NCBI GenBank assembly: GCA_020847855.1
Contig: JADLBH010000015.1
Span: forward strand, 62,001 to 126,000
DNA: 64,000 bases
Reading direction: 5' to 3'
Source of the DNA: Fimbriimonadaceae bacterium
Lineage (GTDB): Bacteria; Armatimonadota; Fimbriimonadia; Fimbriimonadales; Fimbriimonadaceae
Shown here: piece by piece, positions 51,596 through 61,297 of the stretch
Layout of the letters: each line of letters opens with the position of its first letter
Numbering within the stretch: position 1 is the stretch's first letter
Notes under the pieces: generated by a model
Told to the model about the DNA's origin: nothing
The model's input: the letters and a program-made list of their open reading frames with translations, nothing else
Databases searched by the model: none
Made by a program: the position numbers and the translations under genes

Positions 51596-53007
51596 AGCTC
51601 TCCCGGCGCGAGGCAATCGCCCTGGCGGGCACGGCACTCGTAGCGTCAGGGTGTGGAATCTCCGAGCAGCTTCAGACGCTGGTATCCCAGCCGCCTGAAC
51701 CCCTCGATAGGAACGAAGAACCAGGTGCCCGGGCCCTGGCTCGGGCAGGCTTTGGTCACGACCCGGACTCGCTCGACCTAGTGCGGGAGATGGGCGTACC
51801 TGCCTGGCTGCGATCCCAGACCGAGGCACCCGAGACCGAGCCCGCCTGGCTTGCCCAGAGGATCAGCAGGCTCGACGTGGTCAACTTCAGCCCTTGGGAA
51901 CTCCGCGACTGGCCCGAGAGCGCGGTCGTCGCGCAACTTCAGCAGCACAGCATCCTGCGTGCGCTGCACACCCCGTGGCAGCTTCGCGAGCGAATGGTGG
52001 ACTTCTGGTCGAACCACTTCAACATCTACGCGAAGAAGGGGATGGGCGCGTACCGGAAGACGCTCGACGACCGGACGGTGGTCCGACCGCACGTCCTCGG
52101 GAAGTACACCGACATGCTCCAAGCCAGTGCGCGGAGCGCAGCGATGCTCGTGTACCTCGATCAACAGGCGAGCACTGCCTCGCACCCCAACGAGAACTAC
52201 GCGCGGGAGCTCCTCGAACTGCACTCCTTGGGCGTGGACGGCGGTTACACTCAGGACGATGTCATGGAGGTCGCCCGATGTTTCACGGGGTGGACCGAGG
52301 AGCGCGGATTCCTTCGAGGAAAAGGCGGGTTTGCGTTCGACCCGCGCCTCCACGACGATGGCGAGAAGCGGGTGCTCGGTCACGTGATCCCCGCAGGGGG
52401 CGGAGTGGAGGATGGAAACCGCGTGCTCGCGATCGTTGCGAAGCACCCTTCGACCGCAAAGCACGTCTCCGGGAAGTTGGTCCGCCATTTCGTGGGCTCG
52501 GGCCATCCCGCGGCGGAGGAGGCAGTTCGTGAGGCGTTCGTTCGATCGGGGGGCCAGACCAAGGCGATGCTCCGCGCCCTTTTCGACCGCGACGAGTTCC
52601 TCCAAGGGCCGCCGATCCTGAAGAGGCCCTTCGACTTTGCCGTCTCCGCTACACGCGCCCTCGGCATCAAAGGGGACGGCGGCGGGGACTTCCAGCAGCA
52701 CTTGGCAGCGATGGGGCAAGCGCCCTTCCAATGGCCGATGCCGGACGGCTACCCCGTAGAAGCCGAGGCTTGGACGGGCACGCTACTCGCCCGGTGGAAC
52801 TTCGCTCAGAGCCTGGCCCACGGCCGCATTGGCGGGACTCCTGAGCCCAAGCTCACCGGCACTCCCGAGGAGGTGGTCTCGGCCGTTCTGGGCGCCCCGG
52901 TGGACGCCCCCTCCTGTGCTCGTGTCACCGCCTGTCTGGGCGGGATCACTGACCTGGCAGACGCGGCTGCGCTCGCGCTTTGCTCCCCGGAGTTTCAATA
53001 CCGATGA
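51592..53007 (+). CDS. DUF1800 protein, Tat-type lipoprotein
   Basis: This 471-residue protein has a twin-arginine motif (LSRREAIALAG) followed by a lipobox (LVASGC), so it should be folded in the cytoplasm, exported by Tat and lipidated. The DUF1800 hallmarks are present: ARAGFGHDPDSL, FWSNHFNIY, NENYARELLELHSLGVDGGYTQDDV. This family is nearly always paired with DUF1501 and is of unknown function. It overlaps both neighbours. Confidence 0.92.
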   Translation: MKLSRREAIALAGTALVASGCGISEQLQTLVSQPPEPLDRNEEPGARALARAGFGHDPDSLDLVREMGVPAWLRSQTEAPETEPAWLAQRISRLDVVNFSPWELRDWPESAVVAQLQQHSILRALHTPWQLRERMVDFWSNHFNIYAKKGMGAYRKTLDDRTVVRPHVLGKYTDMLQASARSAAMLVYLDQQASTASHPNENYARELLELHSLGVDGGYTQDDVMEVARCFTGWTEERGFLRGKGGFAFDPRLHDDGEKRVLGHVIPAGGGVEDGNRVLAIVAKHPSTAKHVSGKLVRHFVGSGHPAAEEAVREAFVRSGGQTKAMLRALFDRDEFLQGPPILKRPFDFAVSATRALGIKGDGGGDFQQHLAAMGQAPFQWPMPDGYPVEAEAWTGTLLARWNFAQSLAHGRIGGTPEPKLTGTPEEVVSAVLGAPVDAPSCARVTACLGGITDLADAAALALCSPEFQYR

Positions 53008-54293
53008 GAGACTGGATCTATTGTGACGGCGATGGCGGCGATCGCGGCCTCGTGAACCGAAGAACCGCTTTGGCGGCCGGAATCGGCGCGGCGGTGTGGT
53101 GGATGGGGTCTCGGACGGCCTTCGCCCAAGCCGCACTGCGGCCCGACCGTTCGGATGGCCCGGTGATGGTCGTTGTCTTCTTACGGGGGGGCGCGGACGG
53201 CTTGAACATCGTCGCCCCCTATGAGGAGGAGAACTACTATCGCCTACGGCCCACGCTCGCCATTGCGCGACCCATGGATCGAGGGAAGCCCCAGGGCGAA
53301 CGCTTGATTGACCTGGACGGGTTCTTCGGGCTCAACCCAAGCCTGGCGATGCTCGAGGCCCATTTCAAGGAGGGCCGCCTGGGGTTTGTTCACGCCTGCG
53401 GTTCCGCCGACGCCACTCGGTCTCACTTCGAGGCGATGGGCACCATGGAGCGCGGGGCTGAGAGCAAACCCAGCCAGCAACTGAGCGGCTGGATCGCCCG
53501 GCACCTGAACAGCACGCCAGACCGTCGCGACCCAATGCGGGCCGTGGCACTCAGCTCCGTCACGCCAGACTCGTTGCTCGGGAACACGTCCGCCCTCACG
53601 ATCAACAACTTGGAGGACTACCGGCTCGGGATCGAGGGTGCTCACAGCATCCGTGCGCTTCAGGCCCTCTACGCTCCTGGGGACGATATTCTCTCGGTGG
53701 CGGGCCGGGACACAATCTCGGTGCTAGACACGCTGAAGCGGCTCGATCCGCGGAAGTACGTGCCGAGAGAGGGCGCGACCTACCCAGATACCGCGTTTGG
53801 CCGATCCATGAAGCAGGTCGCATTCTTGGTCAAGGGCGGCTTCGGCCTTGAAGTCGCAGCTCTAGATCTCGGCGGGTGGGACTCCCATGTCGCACAAGGA
53901 AACACCTCAGGCTGGCTCACCAACCTGCTCACGGAACTAGGTGGGGCCGTCCATGCGTTCCTCCACGACCTGGGCTCCGAGGCGAGGCGTGTGAGCCTAG
54001 TCGTGCAGACCGAGTTTGGACGGACGAACGAGGAGAACAGCGGCTTTGGGACCGACCACGGACGTGGTGGCGTGATGCTGCTCGCAGGGGCGGGAGTCGA
54101 AGGAGGCAAGGTGCACGGGAGGTGGCCCGGCCTTACTTCGGTGCGACGGGGAGGGCCCGGCGATCTGGATGTCACGACCGACTATCGGAGCGTCCTTGCG
54201 GGCCTGGTGAGGAACCACCTCGGTAACCACAATGTCGGCGACGTTTTCCCAGGGGCGAGGCTGGCCGGGTCTTCGGCCGTCAAGTCGGGCTAG
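53004..54293 (+). CDS. DUF1501 protein, Tat-exported
   Basis: This 429-residue member of the alkaline-phosphatase-like DUF1501 family has a Tat signal (NRRTALAAGIGAAVWWMG). Typical blocks include VMVVVFLRGGADGLNIVAPY, the GGWDSH motif and TEFGRTNEENSGFGTDHGRG. The ATG overlaps the DUF1800 stop. The two proteins probably act together at the envelope; the substrate is unknown. It converges on asd with a 14-base overlap. Confidence 0.92.
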   Translation: MRDWIYCDGDGGDRGLVNRRTALAAGIGAAVWWMGSRTAFAQAALRPDRSDGPVMVVVFLRGGADGLNIVAPYEEENYYRLRPTLAIARPMDRGKPQGERLIDLDGFFGLNPSLAMLEAHFKEGRLGFVHACGSADATRSHFEAMGTMERGAESKPSQQLSGWIARHLNSTPDRRDPMRAVALSSVTPDSLLGNTSALTINNLEDYRLGIEGAHSIRALQALYAPGDDILSVAGRDTISVLDTLKRLDPRKYVPREGATYPDTAFGRSMKQVAFLVKGGFGLEVAALDLGGWDSHVAQGNTSGWLTNLLTELGGAVHAFLHDLGSEARRVSLVVQTEFGRTNEENSGFGTDHGRGGVMLLAGAGVEGGKVHGRWPGLTSVRRGGPGDLDVTTDYRSVLAGLVRNHLGNHNVGDVFPGARLAGSSAVKSG

Positions 54294-55305
54294 CCGAACG
54301 CATTTCGAGGCAGCGCTCGGCGATCTGCACGGCATTGAGCGCTGCCCCTTTGCGAAGCTGATCGCCGCACGCGAAGAGACATAGGGCGTTCGGGGAGCTT
54401 GGATCGTGCCTGAGCCTTCCCACGAGGACTTCGTCGGCCCCGCTCGCCTCCGACGGCATGGGGAACCGGTTCGCGGACCTGAAGTCCACGACCTTGACCC
54501 CTTCCGCGCTCAAGAGCGCCTCCCGTGCGGTTTCCACGCTAGGGGCCGTGCCTTCGAACTCGACCGTCGCAGAGATGGAGTGGGCACGGAGCACCGGGAC
54601 GCGGATGCAAGTCACGTTCACCCCAAGGTCGGGCCTGGCCATGATCTTCCGAGTCTCCTCCGCTACCTTCTGCTCTTCCTCGTTCGCCCCATCCTCGCCG
54701 ATCGGCGTATTGTGACTGAAGAGATTGAAGGCATAGGTGTGAGGCGCGATCTGGGCCTCGTAGTGCGTCTCAGCCAGGTACGCGCTCGTCTCCTTGAGCA
54801 AGTCGTTCATCAGGGCGGCGCCGCCTCCGCTCGCGGATTGGTACGTGCTCAGGACAAGGCGACGGACGTGCCCGAGCTTCGCAAGGGGCGCAAGGGCCAC
54901 CGTCAAGATGGCCGCGACGCAGTTGGGGTTTGCGACGAGGCGCGTGTCTGGCTTCAGGGCCCAGGGGTTCACCTCGGGAACGACGAGCGGGACCTCGGGA
55001 TCCATACGAAACGCGCTGGAATTGTCCACCACGAGGGCGCCGTCCTCGACGCAGATCGGTGCCCATTGCCGGCTCCGCGGGGCTCCGGCGCAGAAGAAGA
55101 CGACGTCGTGCTTGGCCAAGGACTCTGCGGTCACTTCTCGAACCGTGTGGCTCCTGCCATGGACCTCGATCTCCTGGCCGTGCGATGCTTGGCTGGCGAG
55201 GAGGCTGAGCCTGGCCGTGGGGTTTCGTTGGGCGATGATCTCGCACAGTTCCCTGCCTACCGCCCCGGTCGCGCCCACGATCGCGACCTTTCCTAGCTGA
55301 GCCAT
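54280..55305 (-). CDS. asd: aspartate-semialdehyde dehydrogenase
   Basis: Asd makes aspartate semialdehyde for Thr, Met, Lys and diaminopimelate. The 341-residue protein has VAIVGATGAVGREL at the N-terminus, the catalytic Cys in ANPNCVAAIL, and HNTPIGEDGANEEEQK. A GATAAT box lies five bases before the ATG, so its mRNA may be leaderless. It supplies the substrate of hom. Confidence 0.96.
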   Translation of the reverse strand: MAQLGKVAIVGATGAVGRELCEIIAQRNPTARLSLLASQASHGQEIEVHGRSHTVREVTAESLAKHDVVFFCAGAPRSRQWAPICVEDGALVVDNSSAFRMDPEVPLVVPEVNPWALKPDTRLVANPNCVAAILTVALAPLAKLGHVRRLVLSTYQSASGGGAALMNDLLKETSAYLAETHYEAQIAPHTYAFNLFSHNTPIGEDGANEEEQKVAEETRKIMARPDLGVNVTCIRVPVLRAHSISATVEFEGTAPSVETAREALLSAEGVKVVDFRSANRFPMPSEASGADEVLVGRLRHDPSSPNALCLFACGDQLRKGAALNAVQIAERCLEMRSASPT

Positions 55306-55310
55306 GGCCC

Positions 55311-55316
55311 ATTATC
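55311..55316 (-). promoter_or_regulatory. -10 box of asd (leaderless-type)
   Basis: GATAAT on the minus strand, five bases before the asd ATG, in the 31 bases between trpB and asd. Confidence 0.5.
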
Positions 55317-55336
55317 CGCCCTTCGCGAGGGCGAGC

Positions 55337-56518
55337 TTAGTACCCGAGGAGCCGGGCTGCGGTCTCCATATCCTTATCGCCCCGGCCGCTGAGGTTCACC
55401 ATCACCCGTGAGCCTGGGGCCGCGAAGCCGGGCTGGAGCACCGCGGCGAAGGCATGGGCCGTCTCCAAGGCGACCACGATCCCTTCGAGCCGGGCGACTT
55501 CGGTAAACGCCTCCAGGGCTTGGTCGTCAGTGACCGAGCAGTACTCGACTCGGTGCGTGTCCTTGAGGTGGCTGTGCTCAGGCCCCACGCTGGGGTAGTC
55601 CAACCCGGCCGATACCGAGTGGGTCTCCATGACTTGGCCCGCCTCGTCTTGCATGAGATAGCTCATGGCGCCATGCAGCACGCCGGGGCGGCCCGAGGTG
55701 AGTGGTGCCGCATGGCGTCCGGTCTCGATCCCTAGGCCCCCGGCCTCGACCCCGACGAGGCGCACCTGATCGTCGGCTAAGAACGCATCGAAGAAGCCCA
55801 TTGCGTTCGAGCCTCCTCCCACACACGCCACGCCTACGTCCGGCAACTCGCCGTAACACTCGAGGCAGGTCGCCCTTGCCTCCCTGCCGATCACGGCTTG
55901 GAACTCGCGAACGATCATGGGGAAGGGGTGAGGCCCCGCTACGGAACCGATCACATAGTGCGTGTCCCGGACGTTGGTGACCCAGTCTCGCAAGGCTTCG
56001 TTGAGAGCGTCCTTGAGGGTCTTCGTGCCGCTCGTGACGGGGACGACCTTGGCCCCCAACATTCGCATCCGGACCACGTTGAGTCGCTGGCGCTCGCAGT
56101 CGGTCTCACCCATGTACACCGTGCAATCGAGACCCAACCGCGCGCAGGCGGTCGCGGTCGCGACCCCGTGTTGCCCTGCCCCGGTCTCCGCGATGATCCT
56201 CTGCTTTCCCATCCTCTGAGCCAGGAGGCACTGGCCGATCGCGTTGTTGATCTTGTGGGCCCCGGTGTGACAGAGGTCTTCCCTCTTCGCACTAACTCGG
56301 TAGCCCGTCTTTGCACTCAGTGCTGGCAGATCCGTGACCGGGGTAGGACGGCCCACGTACTCGGTGAGAAGGCCTTGCAACTCGCTATGAAACCCAGATT
56401 CTGCGGCGCAAGTTAGGAAGAGCGCCTCCAACTCGTCCAGCGCGGGCACGAGGGTCTCCGGGACGTACCGCCCGCCATAGGCGCCAAACCTACCGAGTTC
56501 CGGCCGCCGCACGCTCAT
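55337..56518 (-). CDS. trpB: tryptophan synthase beta chain
   Basis: TrpB joins indole and serine using PLP. The 393-residue protein begins in the TrpB1 style ([20 protein letters not shown]), with the Schiff-base Lys in [10 protein letters not shown] and the phosphate loop GGGSNAMG. trpA is not adjacent. The ATG has a GAGG ribosome site. It lies between a CysZ-like gene and asd on the same strand. Confidence 0.96.
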   Translation of the reverse strand: MSVRRPELGRFGAYGGRYVPETLVPALDELEALFLTCAAESGFHSELQGLLTEYVGRPTPVTDLPALSAKTGYRVSAKREDLCHTGAHKINNAIGQCLLAQRMGKQRIIAETGAGQHGVATATACARLGLDCTVYMGETDCERQRLNVVRMRMLGAKVVPVTSGTKTLKDALNEALRDWVTNVRDTHYVIGSVAGPHPFPMIVREFQAVIGREARATCLECYGELPDVGVACVGGGSNAMGFFDAFLADDQVRLVGVEAGGLGIETGRHAAPLTSGRPGVLHGAMSYLMQDEAGQVMETHSVSAGLDYPSVGPEHSHLKDTHRVEYCSVTDDQALEAFTEVARLEGIVVALETAHAFAAVLQPGFAAPGSRVMVNLSGRGDKDMETAARLLGY

Positions 56519-56530
56519 CGCCTCATTTTC

Positions 56531-57220
56531 TCACGCCGAGGCTTCCGGCAGGTCCCTTTCGGCCGCGTTGACCGCGTATGTAGAAGCGACGATCAGCATG
56601 GGCAAGGCGAAGACGTTCACGATCGGGAAGATCGAGGCGAGCGCAGCGGTGACCAAGATTGCAAAGCTCCCTTTGGTTCGGAACGCCACCGAGACCGTCT
56701 TGGGAAAGAGGGTCCCGCGCCGGGAGAGCGGAGCGTCGAACGCCTCCACCAGCGCAGCGAAGCCCGCGATCGCCGCAGAGACGGGCCCGCATCCAAAGAT
56801 GCCGAACACCGCCGCGACCACTCCAAGAAAGAGGGCGCAGAAGAGCCTGACCGCCATGACCGCGTTCGTCACCACAAACCCGCGCCGGTTCATCGCGACC
56901 GTCCCGTAGCGAGCACCTTCCGCGTAACGGCTGAGCCCGTCCCAGAAGAACCCACTCGCGGCGAGGGCGAGCGAATAGAAGACGGGGCCGGAGACGAAGA
57001 ACCATGCGATGGAGAAGGCCAGCCGCCCCGCCAGGCCCACGAACTGCGGCTGCACCCCAAGGCCCGCTGCCTTGGCCTCTAAGATGGGCACAAGAAGTAC
57101 GTTCCCCATGAGCAGGACACTGAGCCAAAGCCCGAACGCAATGAAGAGGGGCTGCCACACGTACTTGCGAGACGCTTTGTCCCTCCAGAGCAACAGAAAC
57201 GCGTCTCTGACGTGCGACAT
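56531..57220 (-). CDS. EI24/CysZ-like membrane protein
   Basis: This 229-residue protein has four to five hydrophobic helices and the DAFLLLWRDKASRKYVWQPL N-terminus typical of EI24-domain proteins. The E. coli member CysZ is linked to sulfate uptake, but most bacterial relatives are uncharacterised. The assignment rests on topology and the N-terminal pattern. Confidence 0.7.
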   Translation of the reverse strand: MSHVRDAFLLLWRDKASRKYVWQPLFIAFGLWLSVLLMGNVLLVPILEAKAAGLGVQPQFVGLAGRLAFSIAWFFVSGPVFYSLALAASGFFWDGLSRYAEGARYGTVAMNRRGFVVTNAVMAVRLFCALFLGVVAAVFGIFGCGPVSAAIAGFAALVEAFDAPLSRRGTLFPKTVSVAFRTKGSFAILVTAALASIFPIVNVFALPMLIVASTYAVNAAERDLPEASA

Positions 57221-57267
57221 CGCAACCAGAGACGCGCTCCGAGGGTAGGCAGTTGCGCCGGTCCTGC

Positions 57268-57696
57268 TCAGAACCTACGCTTCATGTTGTTGGGTACGGG
57301 GACGTGCTTGTTCGCATATTGGCGTGCGGCCAGAACGACCCCGATCCCGACCAGAGCGAACGCGGCCCCCCACCAGGGGAACCCGCCCTCGCGCTCTTCG
57401 TCCACCTTTCGGATCGCTGCCGAGTTCATGTCTCTTTTGGCGGCCGCCTGTTCGGCGACGGGTAGGTCGGCTGCCGACTCGCCGTCCGACCGCACCGTGT
57501 CGTCGGGCGTGCCGTCGGTGTCCTCGGGCACGACTCCGATCGCGCCATACTTGCCCCCGAAAGCCGCCGCATCGTCGGCGACCTGTCGCTCTGACTTGGG
57601 CGGCTGCGAAGGCAGCTTCCGCTTGTCTTCAGCGAACCCGTAGGCGCTCACCGTGGCGAGCAAGGCGACGAGCAAGATCCAGATCTTTCCTTTCAT
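57268..57696 (-). CDS. exported single-anchor protein at end of pilin cluster
   Basis: This 142-residue protein has a signal peptide (IWILLVALLATVSAYGFA), a polar Asp/Ala-rich middle and a C-terminal hydrophobic helix (WWGAAFALVGIGVVLAA) with a basic end. No family is recognised. It has an AGGAGA ribosome site and lies nine bases after the PilX-like gene, so it is probably part of the pilin operon. Confidence 0.72.
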   Translation of the reverse strand: MKGKIWILLVALLATVSAYGFAEDKRKLPSQPPKSERQVADDAAAFGGKYGAIGVVPEDTDGTPDDTVRSDGESAADLPVAEQAAAKRDMNSAAIRKVDEEREGGFPWWGAAFALVGIGVVLAARQYANKHVPVPNNMKRRF

Positions 57697-57705
57697 GGTG
57701 GTCTC

Positions 57706-59613
57706 CTAGCTGTTCCCCGGCGAGAAGCCGCGGTCTTGCCAAGTGGCTCGAACCAGCGTCGGCTGCCTCGGCAGGTGAAGGTCAATCAGCGGTGGCTGGT
57801 CCGGGCCCTTCTCGCGGATCCGGTTGTCGTAGTTCATCCGGAGCGGAAGGCTCCATGCGACCAAGGACTCGTCCTTGCAGATGATGGTGCCGTTGAAGGT
57901 CGTGCCGCCGCCGCCTTGGCCCAGGTTTCCGCCACCGACAAAGTTCGTGTAGAGAATCGCGTCAATGACGTTGACCCCTTCCGCAATGGAGTTCATAACG
58001 GTATCGGACACTACGGACTGGTACCGCTTCCTGCCCGTATAGTCCGTCTCCATCGCGTTGAACGGTGGGATGTAGTTCCCATCGTCGTCGTACCGGCCCT
58101 TGGTGAAGGGCGGCGTCATGTAGTAGAGCGGATAGGGGAAGGCGAAGGAAGTCGTCTTCCCTGTGATCACCGAACCTCTGGCCGCGAGGCCGAGCATGTC
58201 CTTCTTCTCGACGGACTTCTCCACCGCGTCGGGATCGCCGCCTCGGAAGTCGGGCGCGTTCTTATACATGACCGAGCCTACGATGTGGACGTTGCGTCCT
58301 GCATAGACCGTGCCTTGTCCTTGGACGTAGCCCTTGATGAGCACGTCGGTGTCCACGTTGACCGGCCCGTAGATCTTGATGGGCCTGGAACTGGTGCCGA
58401 TGAGCACCGCCGAACCTGCGATCCTGCCGTTGGTATCGGTGATCCGTTGATAGACGTTCAATGTGGAGTTCCAGACCTCGATGTAAGGTGCCGAACCATA
58501 GTCCGGGTTCGGTGAACCGTCACCATAGGTCGCCTTTTGGTACTCGGCGGGGTTGTTCTTGAAGTCAATGCTGAGCTGCTGGTAGCGGCTCATGTCGCTG
58601 AGGTCGGGCATCGTCACCTCTTGGGTGGGCTTGGTATCGAGCAGGTTCATCGTGGGGGATGCGCCCGTGCTCGTTCGCTGCCAGCCGCTCGTGCCCGTGG
58701 CGTCTGCGATCACGGTGCCGAAGGCGGCCGGGCGGACATAGGTGCCTCCAACGTCGCCGCCCTGGATCCAGTCCGCGCTCGATTTGAAGACGGTGTCCCG
58801 CCAGCGCTCGAACTGGGTCGTGCCTGGGTTCCCGTGCTTGCCGCTGTTGTAGGCGTCTCGCCAGCGCTCCCCGTAGGGGCTGCCCGCTCGCTGGGACTCG
58901 TAGTTCACGTCCGTCCACTTCACGGGCGCGATGTTCACGAAGCCGTTCGCGGGCGGGACCAACTTGTCGTTCGCGGCTGCGATCACCGAGCCGTTCACGG
59001 TCGGCGAACCGTTCAAGAAGTTGAAGTTCCCGTTCGCGCGCATGTCTCCGTTCACGACCAGCTGAGTGTTGTTGAAACCGTCCATCCAGCCGTAGTTGTT
59101 TACAAAGTACGTATAGTCGAACACTTGACTTCTGGAAAGTTCGTAACGGGCCACGGCGTCCACTTGCTTGACCGGCTCAAAGGAGTCCAGTGAACCGTTC
59201 TGATTCGCGTCCAAGTAGCCTACGGCCCGGATCGTCACGATGGAGAGGTAGGAGTTCACTTGGGTATAGCCAATGACGCCCGCCGTGTACCTGCCATTGG
59301 CCGCGAGAGCACCGCTGCGGAGCACTCGCGGGTTCGAGATGCTCGCTCCCGCGCAGGCAGACTGCATCGTGGTGAATTTTTGGGTCGAGCGGAAGGGCCG
59401 CCAGACCTCACGCATGACGGACTGTAGCCCGGCCTCGCAGAGCTGGGTGGCCTGGCTTTCGCGCAGGCTCCTTTTCGCCGATCGGAGCGTTTGCGTGGAC
59501 GAGTCCACATAGCTTGCCCCGGCGAGGGCCAGCAGGGTCATAAGGCCGAAAACCGCGACCAGGGCTGCGCCCCTTCGCTTCTTAGCCGGTCGAGATGAGT
59601 GGGTTTGCTTCAT
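57706..59613 (-). CDS. PilX-like pilus assembly protein
   Basis: This 635-residue protein has a basic N-terminus and then a hydrophobic helix (GAALVAVFGLMTLLALAGAS), as in PilX/PilY-associated minor pilins that lack the strict prepilin site. The long beta-rich body (GSVITGKTTSFAFPYPLYYM, VYAGRNVHIVGSVMY) has the look of a polymeric right-handed repeat. It is much longer than PilX (about 170), so it may carry an added adhesive domain. It follows the PilW-like prepilin. Confidence 0.75.
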   Translation of the reverse strand: MKQTHSSRPAKKRRGAALVAVFGLMTLLALAGASYVDSSTQTLRSAKRSLRESQATQLCEAGLQSVMREVWRPFRSTQKFTTMQSACAGASISNPRVLRSGALAANGRYTAGVIGYTQVNSYLSIVTIRAVGYLDANQNGSLDSFEPVKQVDAVARYELSRSQVFDYTYFVNNYGWMDGFNNTQLVVNGDMRANGNFNFLNGSPTVNGSVIAAANDKLVPPANGFVNIAPVKWTDVNYESQRAGSPYGERWRDAYNSGKHGNPGTTQFERWRDTVFKSSADWIQGGDVGGTYVRPAAFGTVIADATGTSGWQRTSTGASPTMNLLDTKPTQEVTMPDLSDMSRYQQLSIDFKNNPAEYQKATYGDGSPNPDYGSAPYIEVWNSTLNVYQRITDTNGRIAGSAVLIGTSSRPIKIYGPVNVDTDVLIKGYVQGQGTVYAGRNVHIVGSVMYKNAPDFRGGDPDAVEKSVEKKDMLGLAARGSVITGKTTSFAFPYPLYYMTPPFTKGRYDDDGNYIPPFNAMETDYTGRKRYQSVVSDTVMNSIAEGVNVIDAILYTNFVGGGNLGQGGGGTTFNGTIICKDESLVAWSLPLRMNYDNRIREKGPDQPPLIDLHLPRQPTLVRATWQDRGFSPGNS

Positions 59614-59632
59614 GGTGTTCACCAAACGGGTA

Positions 59633-60220
59633 TCAACGGATCGAGTCGGGAATGTTGCGCAGGTAGACGTTCTCACGCTTTCGGCCGTAGAGCTTGTCGT
59701 TCCCTGGCATGTTCTGCTTGACGATGACCTTCACTGTCACCTCGCGGGTGTTCGCCCCAAGCCCAGGGGTGAAGATCTTGTAGGACGAGTTCGCCGGACT
59801 CCCTTCCGGGTCAGTCAGGATCACGTTCGAGGTGAGCTTCCAAGGTGTGCTCACGCCGTCCGACATGTAGATCGAGCCTGACTGGTAGTAGATCGTGCGG
59901 TCCTTCCCGTCCCAGACCGGCGCGCCGTGCACGTCCATTTGGAAGTTTCCATTGACGTCGTACTGCGGCTTCCGGAAATTCACGGTCTTGCCATCCACGG
60001 AGACAGAGACGAAGGTCGCCTCACGTAGGGCATCAATCACCATGGCGACCGTGTTGTCGGCCTCGACCTGGGCACTGATCGTGCGCGATCCGGTGGCCCA
60101 GCTGCCCATGCCGCTGAGAAAGACGGAGAAGGCCCCGACTAAGGCGAGGGTTGAGATGGTCGCGGCGACAGTGACTTCTACCACCGAGAGGCCGCGCAGA
60201 GAACGTCGCTTGTTTCGCAT
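59633..60220 (-). CDS. PilW/PulJ-like minor prepilin
   Basis: This 195-residue protein has a basic leader and the prepilin site SLRG-LSVVEVTVAATIS with the conserved Glu at +5. The +1 residue is Leu, not the usual Phe. The rest is a beta-rich globular head. The chosen ATG gives a nine-residue leader. It lies between PilV-like and PilX-like genes. Confidence 0.82.
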   Translation of the reverse strand: MRNKRRSLRGLSVVEVTVAATISTLALVGAFSVFLSGMGSWATGSRTISAQVEADNTVAMVIDALREATFVSVSVDGKTVNFRKPQYDVNGNFQMDVHGAPVWDGKDRTIYYQSGSIYMSDGVSTPWKLTSNVILTDPEGSPANSSYKIFTPGLGANTREVTVKVIVKQNMPGNDKLYGRKRENVYLRNIPDSIR

Positions 60221-60224
60221 GGGG

Positions 60225-60686
60225 TTAGTTGTTGAGGTCGGCGACGAGGGTAGCAAGGGTGACGTTTCGATCCTGCCCTCGCTCCTTCCAGTCCACCGTT
60301 ACTGTGACTCGCCTGAGCTCGATGTCCACGAGCTCGATCTTGATCTTCGCCACGCCATTGGTCAGTACCTTGGCCGCGTTGTCGTTGGAGGCGGCACCGA
60401 CCTGGGTGAAGGCCCACGTGTCGGTCCCGACTTGGGTGACGGAATCAATGAGCCCCGCCGCGTACAACTGGTCCGGCTTGAGGCCCGGATCCACGCCCTT
60501 GAGGGCTTCGAGTTGGCGCTCGGCGATGGAGATTGCGGTGTTGTAGTGGTCCGCCTTGGTGCGGCTGGATGCCGCGGTCGGCATCGCCGCCGCGAAGATC
60601 ATCGCACACACGAGGGCGAGGAACACGGCGAACATCACTTCGATGAGCGTGTTGCCCGCTTTACGGTTTCGAGCCGGGGTAGTCAT
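60225..60686 (-). CDS. PilV-like minor prepilin
   Basis: This 153-residue protein has a leader ending RKAG and the helix NTLIEVMFAVFLALVCAMIF, with Glu at +5 and Asn at +1. The head contains SIAERQLEALKG, as in PilV/PulI-type minor pilins. It starts 82 bases after the PilA-like prepilin. Confidence 0.82.
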   Translation of the reverse strand: MTTPARNRKAGNTLIEVMFAVFLALVCAMIFAAAMPTAASSRTKADHYNTAISIAERQLEALKGVDPGLKPDQLYAAGLIDSVTQVGTDTWAFTQVGAASNDNAAKVLTNGVAKIKIELVDIELRRVTVTVDWKERGQDRNVTLATLVADLNN

Positions 60687-60768
60687 CTTGTTTTGGAGTG
60701 CGATAGGCCCAAATGGGCGGGAGTCGCCGAAGCGACCTCCCACCCAGTGGTTCGGATAGTCCGAGGGC

Positions 60769-61125
60769 TTAGAGGCCGCTCTTGTCGGTGCGCCAGTCGT
60801 CGGCAGTCTTGCCGCGGAACGTGGGCGCGGTACCGATGACGTTCTCGGCGAAGACGCCGGTCACGGGCCAGGTCATCGTGGCGTAGTCCTTGATGTAGTT
60901 GCCCATGTTGCCGCAGGTGTCGCCCACGGTGAGGCCCTCATCCATCGCGCACTGCTCCTTGCCTGCATCCACCTGCTCGAGGTTCGCGATGATGGTCGAG
61001 GCTCGGCTGTTGCGCCGTGCGGTGATGAAGTTGGGTACCGCGATCGCCAGCAAGATGCCGATGATCAGGACGACGATCATAATCTCAACGAGGGTGAAAC
61101 CCTTTCGCTTGTTTGTCCGCTTCAT
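60769..61125 (-). CDS. type IV prepilin/major pseudopilin (PilA-like)
   Basis: This 118-residue protein is a classic prepilin: leader KRTNKRKG, then FTLVEIMIVVLIIGILLAIA with Phe+1 and Glu+5. Its head contains a Cys pair (KEQCAMDEGLTVGDTC) that could close a small disulfide loop. A GGAGGA ribosome site precedes the ATG. The 117-residue prepilin at 62.1 kb is its paralogue. It heads the minor-pilin cluster. Confidence 0.93.
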   Translation of the reverse strand: MKRTNKRKGFTLVEIMIVVLIIGILLAIAVPNFITARRNSRASTIIANLEQVDAGKEQCAMDEGLTVGDTCGNMGNYIKDYATMTWPVTGVFAENVIGTAPTFRGKTADDWRTDKSGL

Positions 61126-61297
61126 AGTGTGATCCTCCGAAGGCTTTCAGACTTTTCGCCCCGATGGGCCTTCGTCCATCCCTCTGGTTCCATCAATCAG
61201 TATCGGCAGTCCAGGTAGGAATACTGGAGTTGGATTCGAGCCTGGGTCCCTCTGGCATCGAAACAAGCCGATGGAGCGGCTCGTCTAATAGGGTTAG

